Assembly: GCA_019637355.1 (NCBI GenBank)
Contig: JAHBVT010000001.1
Location: forward strand, 1,953,192-2,017,191
Source of the DNA: Gemmatimonadaceae bacterium
GTDB lineage: Bacteria; Gemmatimonadota; Gemmatimonadetes; Gemmatimonadales; Gemmatimonadaceae
DNA: 64,000 nucleotides
Reading direction: 5' to 3'
The translations under genes were made by a program, and so were the position numbers. Shown in pieces: positions 34,927 through 43,099 of the stretch. Every line of letters begins with the position of its first letter. Positions within the stretch are counted from its first letter, which is position 1. The notes under the pieces are model-generated. The model ran no database searches. It was not told where the DNA came from and worked only from the letters and a program-made list of their open reading frames with translations.

Positions 34927-36072
34927 TCAGCGGCCGGTAGCGGCCGCGTGACCGAGCGCGGCCGTCTTCTGTTCGATGCCGGCGATCAGCGTATCGAACG
35001 AGGTCTGGAACGAGGCCAGCCCCTCGGTCAGGAGGCGGTCAGTGACGGCATCAAGGTCGATGCCCACCGTGCCAAGTTCGGCGAGCAGGGAATCTGCCTC
35101 GGCGAGCCCCACGTCCACCGTCCGCTTGGTCACGCCGTGGTCACGATATGCCTCGAGCGTGTTCGGCGGCATCGTGTTGACCGTATCGGGCCCGATCAGC
35201 TCCTCGACGTAGATGGTGTCGCGGTAGGCCGGGTTCTTGGTGCTGGTGCTGGCCCAGAGCGGGCGCTGCACCTGCGCGCCGAGCGCGGCGAGGCGAGCCC
35301 AGCGCTCGCCGCTGAACTTGCGGGTGAAGAGCGCGTAGGCGCGCTTGGCGTTGGCGATGGCCGCCTTGCCCTTGAGTGCAGTGGCGCGGTCGGCCGCGAG
35401 TGTGCCGGCCTTCACCTGCGCGTCGAGGGCGGCGTCGATGGCCGAGTCCACGCGGCTGACGAAGAACGAGGCGACGCTGGCGACGTGTCCCAGCGGCTGG
35501 CCAGCGGCGGCGCGACGCTCGAGGCCCGCGAGGTAGGCGTCGATCACGCGCTCGTGCGCGGCGACGGCGAAGAGCAGCGTGACGTTCACGTTGAGTCCGT
35601 CGCCGATGAGCTGCTCAAGCGCGAGGCAGCCCTCATCGGTGCCTGGGACCTTGATCATCACGTTGGGGCGGTCCACGGTCTGCCAGAGGCGGTGCGCCTC
35701 GGCGACGGTGGCCTTGGCATCGTGCGCGGCCCCGGGCGACACCTCGATGGACACGAAGCCGTCACGCTGCTTCGAGGCATCGTACACTGGGCGGAAGACG
35801 TCGCAGGCGGTGCGCACGTCGTCGGTCTCGACCAGTTCGAAGAGCTCCCACGCGGTCTTGCCGGGCGCGGCGGCCTTCAGCTGCGCATCGTAGGCCGTGC
35901 CCGAGGCCAGGGCCTTTTCGAAGATCGTCGGGTTGGAGGTCATCCCCGTGAGCGCATCGTCGCGCAGGCGGCGGGCGAGCGTGTCGCCCTGCAGGAGGGC
36001 GCGGTCGATGAAGTCGAGCCAGATGGACTGGCCGGCGGCGTGGAGGGCGTGGAGGGGCGTCGGAGCGGACAT
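34927..36072 (-). CDS. tal: Transaldolase
   Basis: A 381-residue pentose-phosphate enzyme of the longer tal type. The conserved 'TSNPTIFEKALASG', the Schiff-base Lys in 'PNVMIKVPGTDEG' and 'VNVTLLFAVAAHERV' are present, as is 'WASTSTKNPAYRDTIYVEEL'. The ATG at 36072 is preferred over the GTG two codons earlier. A minus-strand TAAATT lies at 36108-36113. It is the first gene of the tal-pyk-phnP-pgi run, all separated by four bases or less. Confidence 0.93.
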   Translation of the reverse strand: MSAPTPLHALHAAGQSIWLDFIDRALLQGDTLARRLRDDALTGMTSNPTIFEKALASGTAYDAQLKAAAPGKTAWELFELVETDDVRTACDVFRPVYDASKQRDGFVSIEVSPGAAHDAKATVAEAHRLWQTVDRPNVMIKVPGTDEGCLALEQLIGDGLNVNVTLLFAVAAHERVIDAYLAGLERRAAAGQPLGHVASVASFFVSRVDSAIDAALDAQVKAGTLAADRATALKGKAAIANAKRAYALFTRKFSGERWARLAALGAQVQRPLWASTSTKNPAYRDTIYVEELIGPDTVNTMPPNTLEAYRDHGVTKRTVDVGLAEADSLLAELGTVGIDLDAVTDRLLTEGLASFQTSFDTLIAGIEQKTAALGHAAATGR

Positions 36073-36188
36073 CGGCACGGGACAGGGAGTGGGGGAGGCG
36101 AGCCGTCAATTTACCATCCTGCCGGGGTGAATGGCGCGAAACGCCGCCGCGCGTCAGCTTTCGTGCCGATGCCTTTCGCTCCTGACCG

Positions 36189-38162
36189 ATGCGCCTGAAC
36201 GATCCGCCGTCCGGCCCCAGCGGTGCCGTCCGCCGCGCCTGGTGGTGGCGCCGCCTGCCCCTCACGGCGCAATTAGCGGCGATTGGGATGGTCGTGGCAC
36301 TCGCGTGGTTTCTCACCGCCCGCCTCGCGGCCGACATCGTGGCAGCCGAGGTGCGGTCACGCGCCGAGCAGTTGGACCGCCTGCACCTCGCCGAGGTCGC
36401 TGCCGTGCGGATGCTGGGCTCGCTGAATGGGATGTCGGCGGCGGTACGTGGCTTCGTCGTCTCCGGCGATGAAGCGCACGGCGTGCGGTATGAAGCCGCA
36501 CGGCGCTCGTTCGAGGCCGACGCGAGCGTCGTCGCCGACCAGGTTGCACAGGACCTGAACGTCGTGCGCCGCCTGCAGCGGATGCGGGTGCAGATTGCGC
36601 TGTACGACCAAGAGATTGCGTCACCCAACTTCGAGGTGCGGCGGCGGCAGGGCTTCAACGCCTTTGGCCCAGGCACGCCGGGCCTCGCCCGCGTCGAACG
36701 AGGCGCAAACGTGATCGACGCCCTGCGCACCGAACACGCACGGATGCTGCGCCTGGTGCGCGAGAACCTGACGGCGCTGGAGGCCGAAATCGAGACGGCC
36801 ACCGCACGGAACGAGTGGGAGAGTTTCCTCATCCGCGCGGCAGCGGTGATGGTCTTCCTGCTGGCGCTGACGCTGATGATGCGCCTGCTGTCCTACGCCT
36901 TGAATCAAGTCGTGCGCGCCGCCGAGGCCTTGGATGCCGGCCGCTACGAGGATGCGCGGCTGCCCAACCACCACAAGGCGCCCAATGCCGAGATGGCGCG
37001 ACTGGCGCTGACCTTCGATCGCCTCGCGCAGAGCATCGCCATCCGCGAGCGGCAACTGCAGGAGGACATCGAGAAGCTCAAGGAGCTTGAGCGGCTCAAG
37101 GCCGACTTCGTGTCCACGGTGAGCCACGAGTTGCGGACGCCGCTGACGTCAATGCGCGGCGCCCTCGGCCTCCTGCTCGGTGGTGCCGGCGGCGAGCTGA
37201 GCCCGAAGGGCCGCGAGCTCCTGCGCATCGCCCTGACCAACACCGACCGCCTCATCCGGCTCATCAACGACATTCTCGACATCGAGAAGATGGACGCTGG
37301 CCACGTACAGATCCGGCGCGACCGCGTACGGCTGCGTCCGCTGCTCGAGACGACGATCGCCGGCCTCGACGGACTCTCGCGCGACACCGGTGTCCCCCTG
37401 GTCCTGCACGAGATGGAAGAGGTCGAGCTGATCGGCGACTCCGACCGCCTCATCCAGGTCTTCACCAACCTGATCTCCAACGCCGTCAAGTTCTCGCCCA
37501 AGGGCGAGCCGGTGGAAGTCTCGGCCACGCTGGAACCCGAGGGGGTGCGCATCGGGGTGCGCGACCACGGCCCGGGCATCGCGCCCGAGTTCCAGTCTCG
37601 CATCTTCGGCCGCTTCCAGCAGGCCGGCGGGGCGGCCTCGCGCCAGAGCGGTGGCACCGGCCTCGGACTCAGCATCGCCAAGGCCATCACCGAGTTGCAC
37701 GGCGGCCGCATCGGCTTCGAGAACGTCGAGGACGGCGGCACGCGGTTCGGCGTGGTGCTGCCCATCGCGCCGGAGCCGGAGAGCGTCGAGGATCGGCGAC
37801 CGGCCGTGCTGGTGGTCGAGGACGACGACTCGATGCGCGAGGTGCTCTGCACGCTCTTCGAACCCTTCGCCCACGCCATCGCCGCCCGCGACGCCGCCGA
37901 AGCGATGCGTGGTCTCGGCCGCTTCCCCGTGAAGGTCGTCGTGGTCGACCACGGGTTGCCCGGAATGGACGGCCTGGCGTTGGCCCGGCGTCTGCGCGCC
38001 GATCCGCGCTATCGCGGGCTTCCCGTCCTCTTGTACTCGGCGACGGAGTTTGGCGTGAAGGACCTCAAGGACTCCGGCATCCGCATCGGCGACGCCTTCG
38101 TGAAGACGCGCGACTCCGAGCAGTCGCTGCTCGAACGCGTCAAGCGCGAGTTGCAGGGCTGA
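36189..38162 (+). CDS. Membrane hybrid histidine kinase with CHASE3-like sensor and C-terminal receiver
   Basis: A 657-residue sensor kinase. One membrane helix at ~28-48, a periplasmic helical domain at ~50-210 resembling CHASE3 ('AAVRGFVVSGDEAH'), and a second helix at ~217-238 are followed by a HAMP-like linker. The kinase core has the H-box 'FVSTVSHELRTPLTSMRGAL', N-box 'NLISNAVKFSPKGEP', 'VRDHGPGIAPEF' and 'GGTGLGLSIAKA'. The C-terminal receiver has 'VLVVEDDDSMREVL' and Asp in 'VVVVDHGLPGMDG'. It converges on the GT2 gene with a 7-base gap, so it probably senses envelope conditions for the polysaccharide locus. Confidence 0.92.
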   Translation: MRLNDPPSGPSGAVRRAWWWRRLPLTAQLAAIGMVVALAWFLTARLAADIVAAEVRSRAEQLDRLHLAEVAAVRMLGSLNGMSAAVRGFVVSGDEAHGVRYEAARRSFEADASVVADQVAQDLNVVRRLQRMRVQIALYDQEIASPNFEVRRRQGFNAFGPGTPGLARVERGANVIDALRTEHARMLRLVRENLTALEAEIETATARNEWESFLIRAAAVMVFLLALTLMMRLLSYALNQVVRAAEALDAGRYEDARLPNHHKAPNAEMARLALTFDRLAQSIAIRERQLQEDIEKLKELERLKADFVSTVSHELRTPLTSMRGALGLLLGGAGGELSPKGRELLRIALTNTDRLIRLINDILDIEKMDAGHVQIRRDRVRLRPLLETTIAGLDGLSRDTGVPLVLHEMEEVELIGDSDRLIQVFTNLISNAVKFSPKGEPVEVSATLEPEGVRIGVRDHGPGIAPEFQSRIFGRFQQAGGAASRQSGGTGLGLSIAKAITELHGGRIGFENVEDGGTRFGVVLPIAPEPESVEDRRPAVLVVEDDDSMREVLCTLFEPFAHAIAARDAAEAMRGLGRFPVKVVVVDHGLPGMDGLALARRLRADPRYRGLPVLLYSATEFGVKDLKDSGIRIGDAFVKTRDSEQSLLERVKRELQG

Positions 38163-38169
38163 GCGACAC

Positions 38170-39603
38170 TCAGGCCGGCTTCTTTGTGCCGAAGCCCTCG
38201 CGCGTCATCTTGCCCCAACTCTCCACGCCGCGCAGGTGCTTCCAGAAGGACTGCAGCCGAAAGAACACCGTCATCTGCCGGTAGCCGAGCCCTTCAACGA
38301 CGGCAAAGCCGAGCAGCTTCCAGAAATCGCGACGCCGGCGGTAACGCTTGAACGAGAACTCCTCGAGCAGGACGGCCCAGATGGACAGGATGGTGCCGTA
38401 ACCAATCGCGACCAAGAAGAACAGCAGCGCGAAGCCGAAGTCCACGGCCCCCAGCGCCAAGCCGAGCGCGAGGGCCAGCCAGCCGCACAGTTCGACCAAC
38501 GGCGCGATGAGTTCGCCGAAGACGTAGAACGGCACTGCCAGCATCCCGACCGGCCCGTAGCGCGGGTTGAAGAGCATCGTGCGATGCGCCCACAACGTAC
38601 CGATGAGGCCGCGATGCCAACGCTCGCGCTGCCGCCCAAGTACGCGGGCCGACGCCGGCACTTCGGTCCACGCCACCGGATCGGGAATGAAGGGCAGCGT
38701 CGCCTCGATTCGATGCTCCTTCAGGTAGCGGTGCAGACGTACGACGAGGTCCATATCCTCAGTGACGTTGCCCGTCTTGTATCCCCCGATCGCCAGCAGA
38801 TACTTCTTTCGGAACAAGCCGAAAGCGCCGGAGATGATGAGGTTGCCGCCGAGGTGGTTCCAACCAAGGCGGCCGAAGAGAAACGCACGCAGGTACTCGA
38901 CAACCTGGCAGCCGACCATCCAGCGACTGCTCACCCGCGCCTCGGTGACGCGGCCCATCTCCACGGTGCAGTCGTTGGCAACGCGGATGGTGCCGCCCAC
39001 CGCGGCGACATTGGCGCCGAGGAGGAAGGGGCGGGCCAAGCGCATCAGTGCGTCAGGCTCGATCAGCGTGTCGGCGTCGACCGCGACGACGAACGGGTGC
39101 CGCGCCGCGTTCATCGCGGCATTGAGGGAGTCGGCCTTGCCGCCGTTCTCCTTGTCGATGACGAGCAAGCGCGCGAAGCGCCGCGAGCGGTAGTAGCCGC
39201 GCACCGCCTGCGTGCGGATCGACACCGGGAACGCCGGCGGCACCTCGTACAGGTCGAACTCCCGCATCAGGGCCTGCATCGTGGCGTCCTTGGAGCCGTC
39301 GTTGACCACCACGACCTCGAGGTTGGGATACTCGAGGGTGAGGAAACTCAGCAGGCTGGAGCCGATCGTGACCTCCTCGTTGTAGGCCGGCACCAGCAGT
39401 GACAGGGGCGGGAGTGCGTCGGAGGCGAGCAGGCGCTGCAGGTGTTCGTCCGCCGCGAGGCGCCAGTGGCTCCAAAGCTCGGGAATCGAGAGGAGCAAGA
39501 GTACCGCATAGGCGGTGCTGAGCAGCAGCAGGTACACGAGCGCCGCGTGGTCACCCCACCACAGCAGGGTGCGTGCCGCGTCGAGCCAGTCGAGGCCGGT
39601 CAT
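38170..39603 (-). CDS. Processive family 2 glycosyltransferase (PgaC/BcsA-like)
   Basis: A 477-residue membrane synthase. Two N-terminal hydrophobic segments precede the catalytic GT-A domain: 'LSLLVPAYNEEVTIGSSLLS', 'VVVNDGSKD', DAD in 'FVVAVDADTLIEPD', TED in 'NVTEDMDLVVRLH' and the processivity motif 'LGRQRERWHRG'. Three or more C-terminal helices form the channel. The motif set is that of synthases polymerising beta-linked sugars (cellulose, poly-GlcNAc, hyaluronan types); which polymer cannot be told. The ATG start overlaps the HEAT-repeat gene stop in ATGA. Confidence 0.93.
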   Translation of the reverse strand: MTGLDWLDAARTLLWWGDHAALVYLLLLSTAYAVLLLLSIPELWSHWRLAADEHLQRLLASDALPPLSLLVPAYNEEVTIGSSLLSFLTLEYPNLEVVVVNDGSKDATMQALMREFDLYEVPPAFPVSIRTQAVRGYYRSRRFARLLVIDKENGGKADSLNAAMNAARHPFVVAVDADTLIEPDALMRLARPFLLGANVAAVGGTIRVANDCTVEMGRVTEARVSSRWMVGCQVVEYLRAFLFGRLGWNHLGGNLIISGAFGLFRKKYLLAIGGYKTGNVTEDMDLVVRLHRYLKEHRIEATLPFIPDPVAWTEVPASARVLGRQRERWHRGLIGTLWAHRTMLFNPRYGPVGMLAVPFYVFGELIAPLVELCGWLALALGLALGAVDFGFALLFFLVAIGYGTILSIWAVLLEEFSFKRYRRRRDFWKLLGFAVVEGLGYRQMTVFFRLQSFWKHLRGVESWGKMTREGFGTKKPA

Positions 39604-40670
39604 CCCTGCCCCATCTCCAACAAGGCGCCGTCGGAGAGGCCGCTGACCATCGTGGCCATATCGCGGGCGAAGCGGTCGCTGCCCTCACGCGCGGCGCGCA
39701 GCGCGGCGCGGCCCCGCTCCCCGAGTTGCGCCAGCGCCAACGCGGCGTGCAGGCGCACCTGCCAGACCGGATCGCCGACCAGGGGCGCGAGCAACGGCGT
39801 GGCACCGGCGGCGCCGAGTTCGCCGAGCGAACGCGCGGCGGCGGCACGCACCGTGGGATCGTGGTCGGCCACCAGGGCCGCCAAGGCGCGCGCCGCGTCG
39901 GGCCCGGCAAAGCGGCCCAACGCTCGAGCCACGCTGCGCCGCACGAAGGCCGAGGGATGCGCGACGTGGGTCAGCGAGGCATCGAGTGAGCGCGGATCGT
40001 CCAGCGAGGCCGCCAGCGTCACCCACGCCGCCACCTCGGCGGCCTCCGTGCCGTGGCGGATGCGCAACGCCAGCGGCACCGCCGCTTCCGCCGCCGACTG
40101 CCGGAGCACGCCCGTGAGATAGCCGCGCACCACTTTCGGCATCTCGAAGATGTCATCCATCACCTGGCCGTAGAGCGCCGCGTCGGCGACGCGCGGCAGC
40201 GCCGTCGCGGCCGCGATCTGCACGGCCGGATGCCGGTCGCCCAGCAGTTCCCGCACCGCGTGGCGGTCCCTCGTGGTCCCGACGATGGAGAGCGCGCGGG
40301 CGGCCTCGAGGCGCCGCCACCAGAAGCGCGAGCGACGACGGCGCATCGCCAGCTGCATCCAGGGCTCGCCGCGCAGCGCGACCGCCAGCTCGTTGCGCTG
40401 GGCTGCAGGGATGGTCTCCCGCGCCAGCAAGGACACATACCCCACCGCCGTGCCGCGCGGCAGGTTGCGCAGCGCCCGCACCACCGGCTCCGGGTGCGCA
40501 CCGGCCACAATCCAGTCGCGGAGGGGCGCGGCCAACGCCGTCTTGCCGGCGATGAAGGCACCGCGGCGGGCGCGGTCGTACTGCCGCCGGATGACGACGA
40601 AAGCGAGTAGCAGGCTCAGGAACACCAACTGCACCACGCCGACCACGCCAAGGACGACTTGGGCGGTCAC
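39600..40670 (-). CDS. HEAT-repeat membrane protein of the polysaccharide locus
   Basis: A 356-residue protein. One N-terminal helix ('LGVVGVVQLVFLSLLLAFVV', residues ~8-27) anchors it. The rest is helical repeats of HEAT type, clearest in 'HPSAFVRRSVARALGRFAGP', 'DHDPTVRAAAARSLGELGAA' and 'GDPVWQVRLHAALALAQLGE'. HEAT arrays bind proteins and often scaffold complexes. The GTG start (40670) overlaps the Hpt-REC gene and the stop overlaps the GT2 gene, so all three should be made in fixed proportion. I infer a scaffold or regulatory subunit of the synthase. Confidence 0.85.
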   Translation of the reverse strand: MTAQVVLGVVGVVQLVFLSLLLAFVVIRRQYDRARRGAFIAGKTALAAPLRDWIVAGAHPEPVVRALRNLPRGTAVGYVSLLARETIPAAQRNELAVALRGEPWMQLAMRRRRSRFWWRRLEAARALSIVGTTRDRHAVRELLGDRHPAVQIAAATALPRVADAALYGQVMDDIFEMPKVVRGYLTGVLRQSAAEAAVPLALRIRHGTEAAEVAAWVTLAASLDDPRSLDASLTHVAHPSAFVRRSVARALGRFAGPDAARALAALVADHDPTVRAAAARSLGELGAAGATPLLAPLVGDPVWQVRLHAALALAQLGERGRAALRAAREGSDRFARDMATMVSGLSDGALLEMGQG

Positions 40671-42592
40671 TCCGGGGTACCCCGCGCCCGCCAGCCAGTA
40701 ATCTTGGCCATCAACACGCGCAGGCTCACCGGTTTGGCGAGATAGTCTAGCGCGCCAGCCCGGATGGCGCGGAGCTGGTCCGCCTCCGACGCGTGCACGG
40801 ATATAAACACCACACGGAACACGCCCGGACGCTCCACCCGCAATCGTTCGTGCAGCGAGAATCCATCGAGCCCTGGAAGGTCCACGTCCATCAGCACGAT
40901 TGGCGAGCGGCCGCGCACGCGCATCGTGCGCAGGCCCTCCAGCGCGGCCGGGCCGTTCGGATAGCGCACCCACGTGAGGCCACGCGCCGCAAGGGCGAAG
41001 GTGACGAGGTCGGCCAGGGCCGCATCGTCCTCCACGACGATGACGTCCGGCGCGATACCGGTGTCCGCCGGGTCCCAGCGCCGCACGTACTCGCCGTTGT
41101 CGCGCGCGGCCAGCCACGCCTCCTCGGCCAAGCCCGCCAAGCGCAACGCCGACGGGTCGGCGCCGGGCAACAGCTCCACGACGCCAGCGCTCCACGGCAC
41201 GAGGTCGGCCCTCGAGGCCTCGGCGTACGGCTCGAGGCGCGCCAGCGCGACGGCCGCCTTCATCGGGAAGAGGAACATCGCCGCCGTCTCGTCGCGGAAG
41301 CCGGCCTGCACACGCTCGCTCGAGAGCGCTGAGGCCAAGAGTCGCAGCTCGCGGTGCCAGAGGGCGGCACGCTGCACGCCGTCGGGGGGATCGAGCGGAC
41401 GTAGCACAGCGACTGCCATCGGCTGGGCCAGAGCCGCAGCGGCAACGAGCGCTTCGTCGAAGGCACGGACCGCGCGCTGCGGCAGCGGGAGCCGCGTCCC
41501 GGGATGGATGCCGCGCGAGAGCTGCTTCTGCCGCGCCGCCTCGAGCAGGCGCTCGATGCGCCGTAGCAACTCCTCGGCCACGACGGGCTTTGACTGGAAG
41601 TCATCGGCACCCGCGACGAACGCTGCGGTCCGGGTGTCCACGTCCGTGGAACCGGACACCAACATCAATGGCAGGTCACGGAAGCGGTCGTCCGTCTTGA
41701 GCTCGCGCGTCACGACGAGGCCGTTCACGCCGGGAAGCCCGATGTCGAGCAGCACCAGCGCCGGCTGCACCTCTTCGATGGTCTCGGCGATCTGGCGCGC
41801 GTCCGTCCGCGCCTCGACGAACATCCCTTGTCGCTCCGTCATCGCGCGCAGCACCGCGATCATATCCTCGTCGTCGTCCACGATCAGCAGCGTGACACCC
41901 ACCAGGCCGGCGCGCGTCGCCAAGGACTCGGCCATCAACAGAATTTCGCGTGCGTCCGTGGAGGATTCCAGCAACCGTGCGCCTGCGGCACGGGGCGCCA
42001 CCTGACCGTCAGGGCCACGCAGCAAGAGGAGAGGCACACCCTCAGGCACCGACAGCGGTACGTGGGCCCCGGCGATGACGATTGTCGGCGGCGTCGCCTC
42101 AAAGACCGCGCCCACACCCAGCGCCGTGACCTGCTCCACGGCGTAGCCGCGGTGCATCGCCTCCGCGACGATGGCGGGACCAGCGGCGTCCGGCACCTCA
42201 ACCAAGAGCACGCGGTGCTCCGGTGCCTTGTCGGCGGCGGACTCGGGTTCCGCCGCGCCCTCCGGTTTGAGCGAGGCCGCGAGCGCCCGCACGAACTGGC
42301 GCACGATTCCCGCGCGCCGGTCCCGGTCGAGCGCCGGGTCGCCCGCCCACTTGACCGCGACCGGTTCCAGTGCGCCTGCGAGGCGGCTGGCCTCGTGAAA
42401 CCCGTAGCTGCCGGCCGTCCCGTGCACCCGGTGCAGTTCGCGCCGCAGCGCGTCCACGACCTCCGGCGCGGCCGGGTCGCGCAATAGCTGCTCGGCAAGT
42501 TCCGAAAACGCCGTCAGCGTGTTCCCGCTCGTCGCGAGATACTTCTCGCGCAACTCGGCGAGCACGGCATTGAGATCGGCGGAACCGGCCAT
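40667..42592 (-). CDS. Hpt-REC-(degenerate domain)-REC response regulator
   Basis: A 641-residue cytosolic regulator; the start at 42592 ('MAGSADLNAVLAELREKY') excludes a basic upstream stretch. Residues ~10-105 are an Hpt domain with phospho-His in 'LHRVHGTAGSYGFHEA'. A first receiver at ~225-350 has 'LLIVDDDEDMIAVL' and Asp in 'LVLLDIGLPGVNG'. A middle domain at ~360-500 looks like a GGDEF fold without the GGDEF motif. A second receiver has 'VIVVEDDAALADLV', Asp in 'IVLMDVDLPGLDG' and 'YLAKPVS'. No DNA-binding output is present. It likely relays phosphate and acts by protein contact on the coupled HEAT/GT2 pair. Confidence 0.88.
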   Translation of the reverse strand: MAGSADLNAVLAELREKYLATSGNTLTAFSELAEQLLRDPAAPEVVDALRRELHRVHGTAGSYGFHEASRLAGALEPVAVKWAGDPALDRDRRAGIVRQFVRALAASLKPEGAAEPESAADKAPEHRVLLVEVPDAAGPAIVAEAMHRGYAVEQVTALGVGAVFEATPPTIVIAGAHVPLSVPEGVPLLLLRGPDGQVAPRAAGARLLESSTDAREILLMAESLATRAGLVGVTLLIVDDDEDMIAVLRAMTERQGMFVEARTDARQIAETIEEVQPALVLLDIGLPGVNGLVVTRELKTDDRFRDLPLMLVSGSTDVDTRTAAFVAGADDFQSKPVVAEELLRRIERLLEAARQKQLSRGIHPGTRLPLPQRAVRAFDEALVAAAALAQPMAVAVLRPLDPPDGVQRAALWHRELRLLASALSSERVQAGFRDETAAMFLFPMKAAVALARLEPYAEASRADLVPWSAGVVELLPGADPSALRLAGLAEEAWLAARDNGEYVRRWDPADTGIAPDVIVVEDDAALADLVTFALAARGLTWVRYPNGPAALEGLRTMRVRGRSPIVLMDVDLPGLDGFSLHERLRVERPGVFRVVFISVHASEADQLRAIRAGALDYLAKPVSLRVLMAKITGWRARGTPE

Positions 42593-42729
42593 CGGAGGGG
42601 GAGAAGGGTCGGGGCTGCGCCGGGCTTGGCACTGGGAATTATCGCGCACGGAGGCGGCCGAGGACAGCCCGATGTCAGAACGTGTTGCGCCGGTTGCGAG
42701 TGTAGCGGTCGCTGAGCGACATTGCGCCG

Positions 42730-43095
42730 ATGCGACTTCTTTGCGCCGACGACGAACCGGACATCCGGACCATCCTGGAGCTCGCCCTCGGGCTGGAACC
42801 CCGCATCGAGGCCGAGATCCTGCCCTCAGGTGCCGAACTGCTCCGGCGAGTGAAGGACCACAAGCCGGATGCCATTCTGCTCGACGCGATGATGCCGGAA
42901 CTGGACGGCTACGAGACCTGCCGCCGCCTCAAGGCCGACCCGGAGACGGCACATATCCCGGTCGTCTTCCTCACCGCCCGTGCCCAGCGCGGAGAACAGG
43001 ATACCGCGCTTGAGGTCGGCGCGGTGGCCTGCCTGACCAAGCCGTTTGACCCGCTCACGCTCGCCGGCGAGCTTCTCGTCACCCTCGGACAGTAG
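42730..43095 (+). CDS. Stand-alone receiver (CheY-like) protein
   Basis: A 121-residue single-domain response regulator: acidic pocket 'MRLLCADDEPDIRTIL', phospho-Asp in 'AILLDAMMPELDGYETCRR', Thr in 'VVFLTARAQ' and Lys in 'CLTKPFDP'. It has no output domain. Its stop is 4 bases before the ATG of the TIM-barrel protein, and it is divergent from the Hpt-REC gene across 137 bases, which hold a shared control region. It could accept phosphate from the Hpt domain. Confidence 0.9.
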   Translation: MRLLCADDEPDIRTILELALGLEPRIEAEILPSGAELLRRVKDHKPDAILLDAMMPELDGYETCRRLKADPETAHIPVVFLTARAQRGEQDTALEVGAVACLTKPFDPLTLAGELLVTLGQ

Positions 43096-43099
43096 GCGG

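Noticed and set aside
40667-42592. Calling the middle domain of the Hpt-REC protein a diguanylate cyclase
   Set aside because: The fold may be GGDEF-like, but the GGDEF motif and metal-binding residues are not there, so no c-di-GMP synthesis is claimed.
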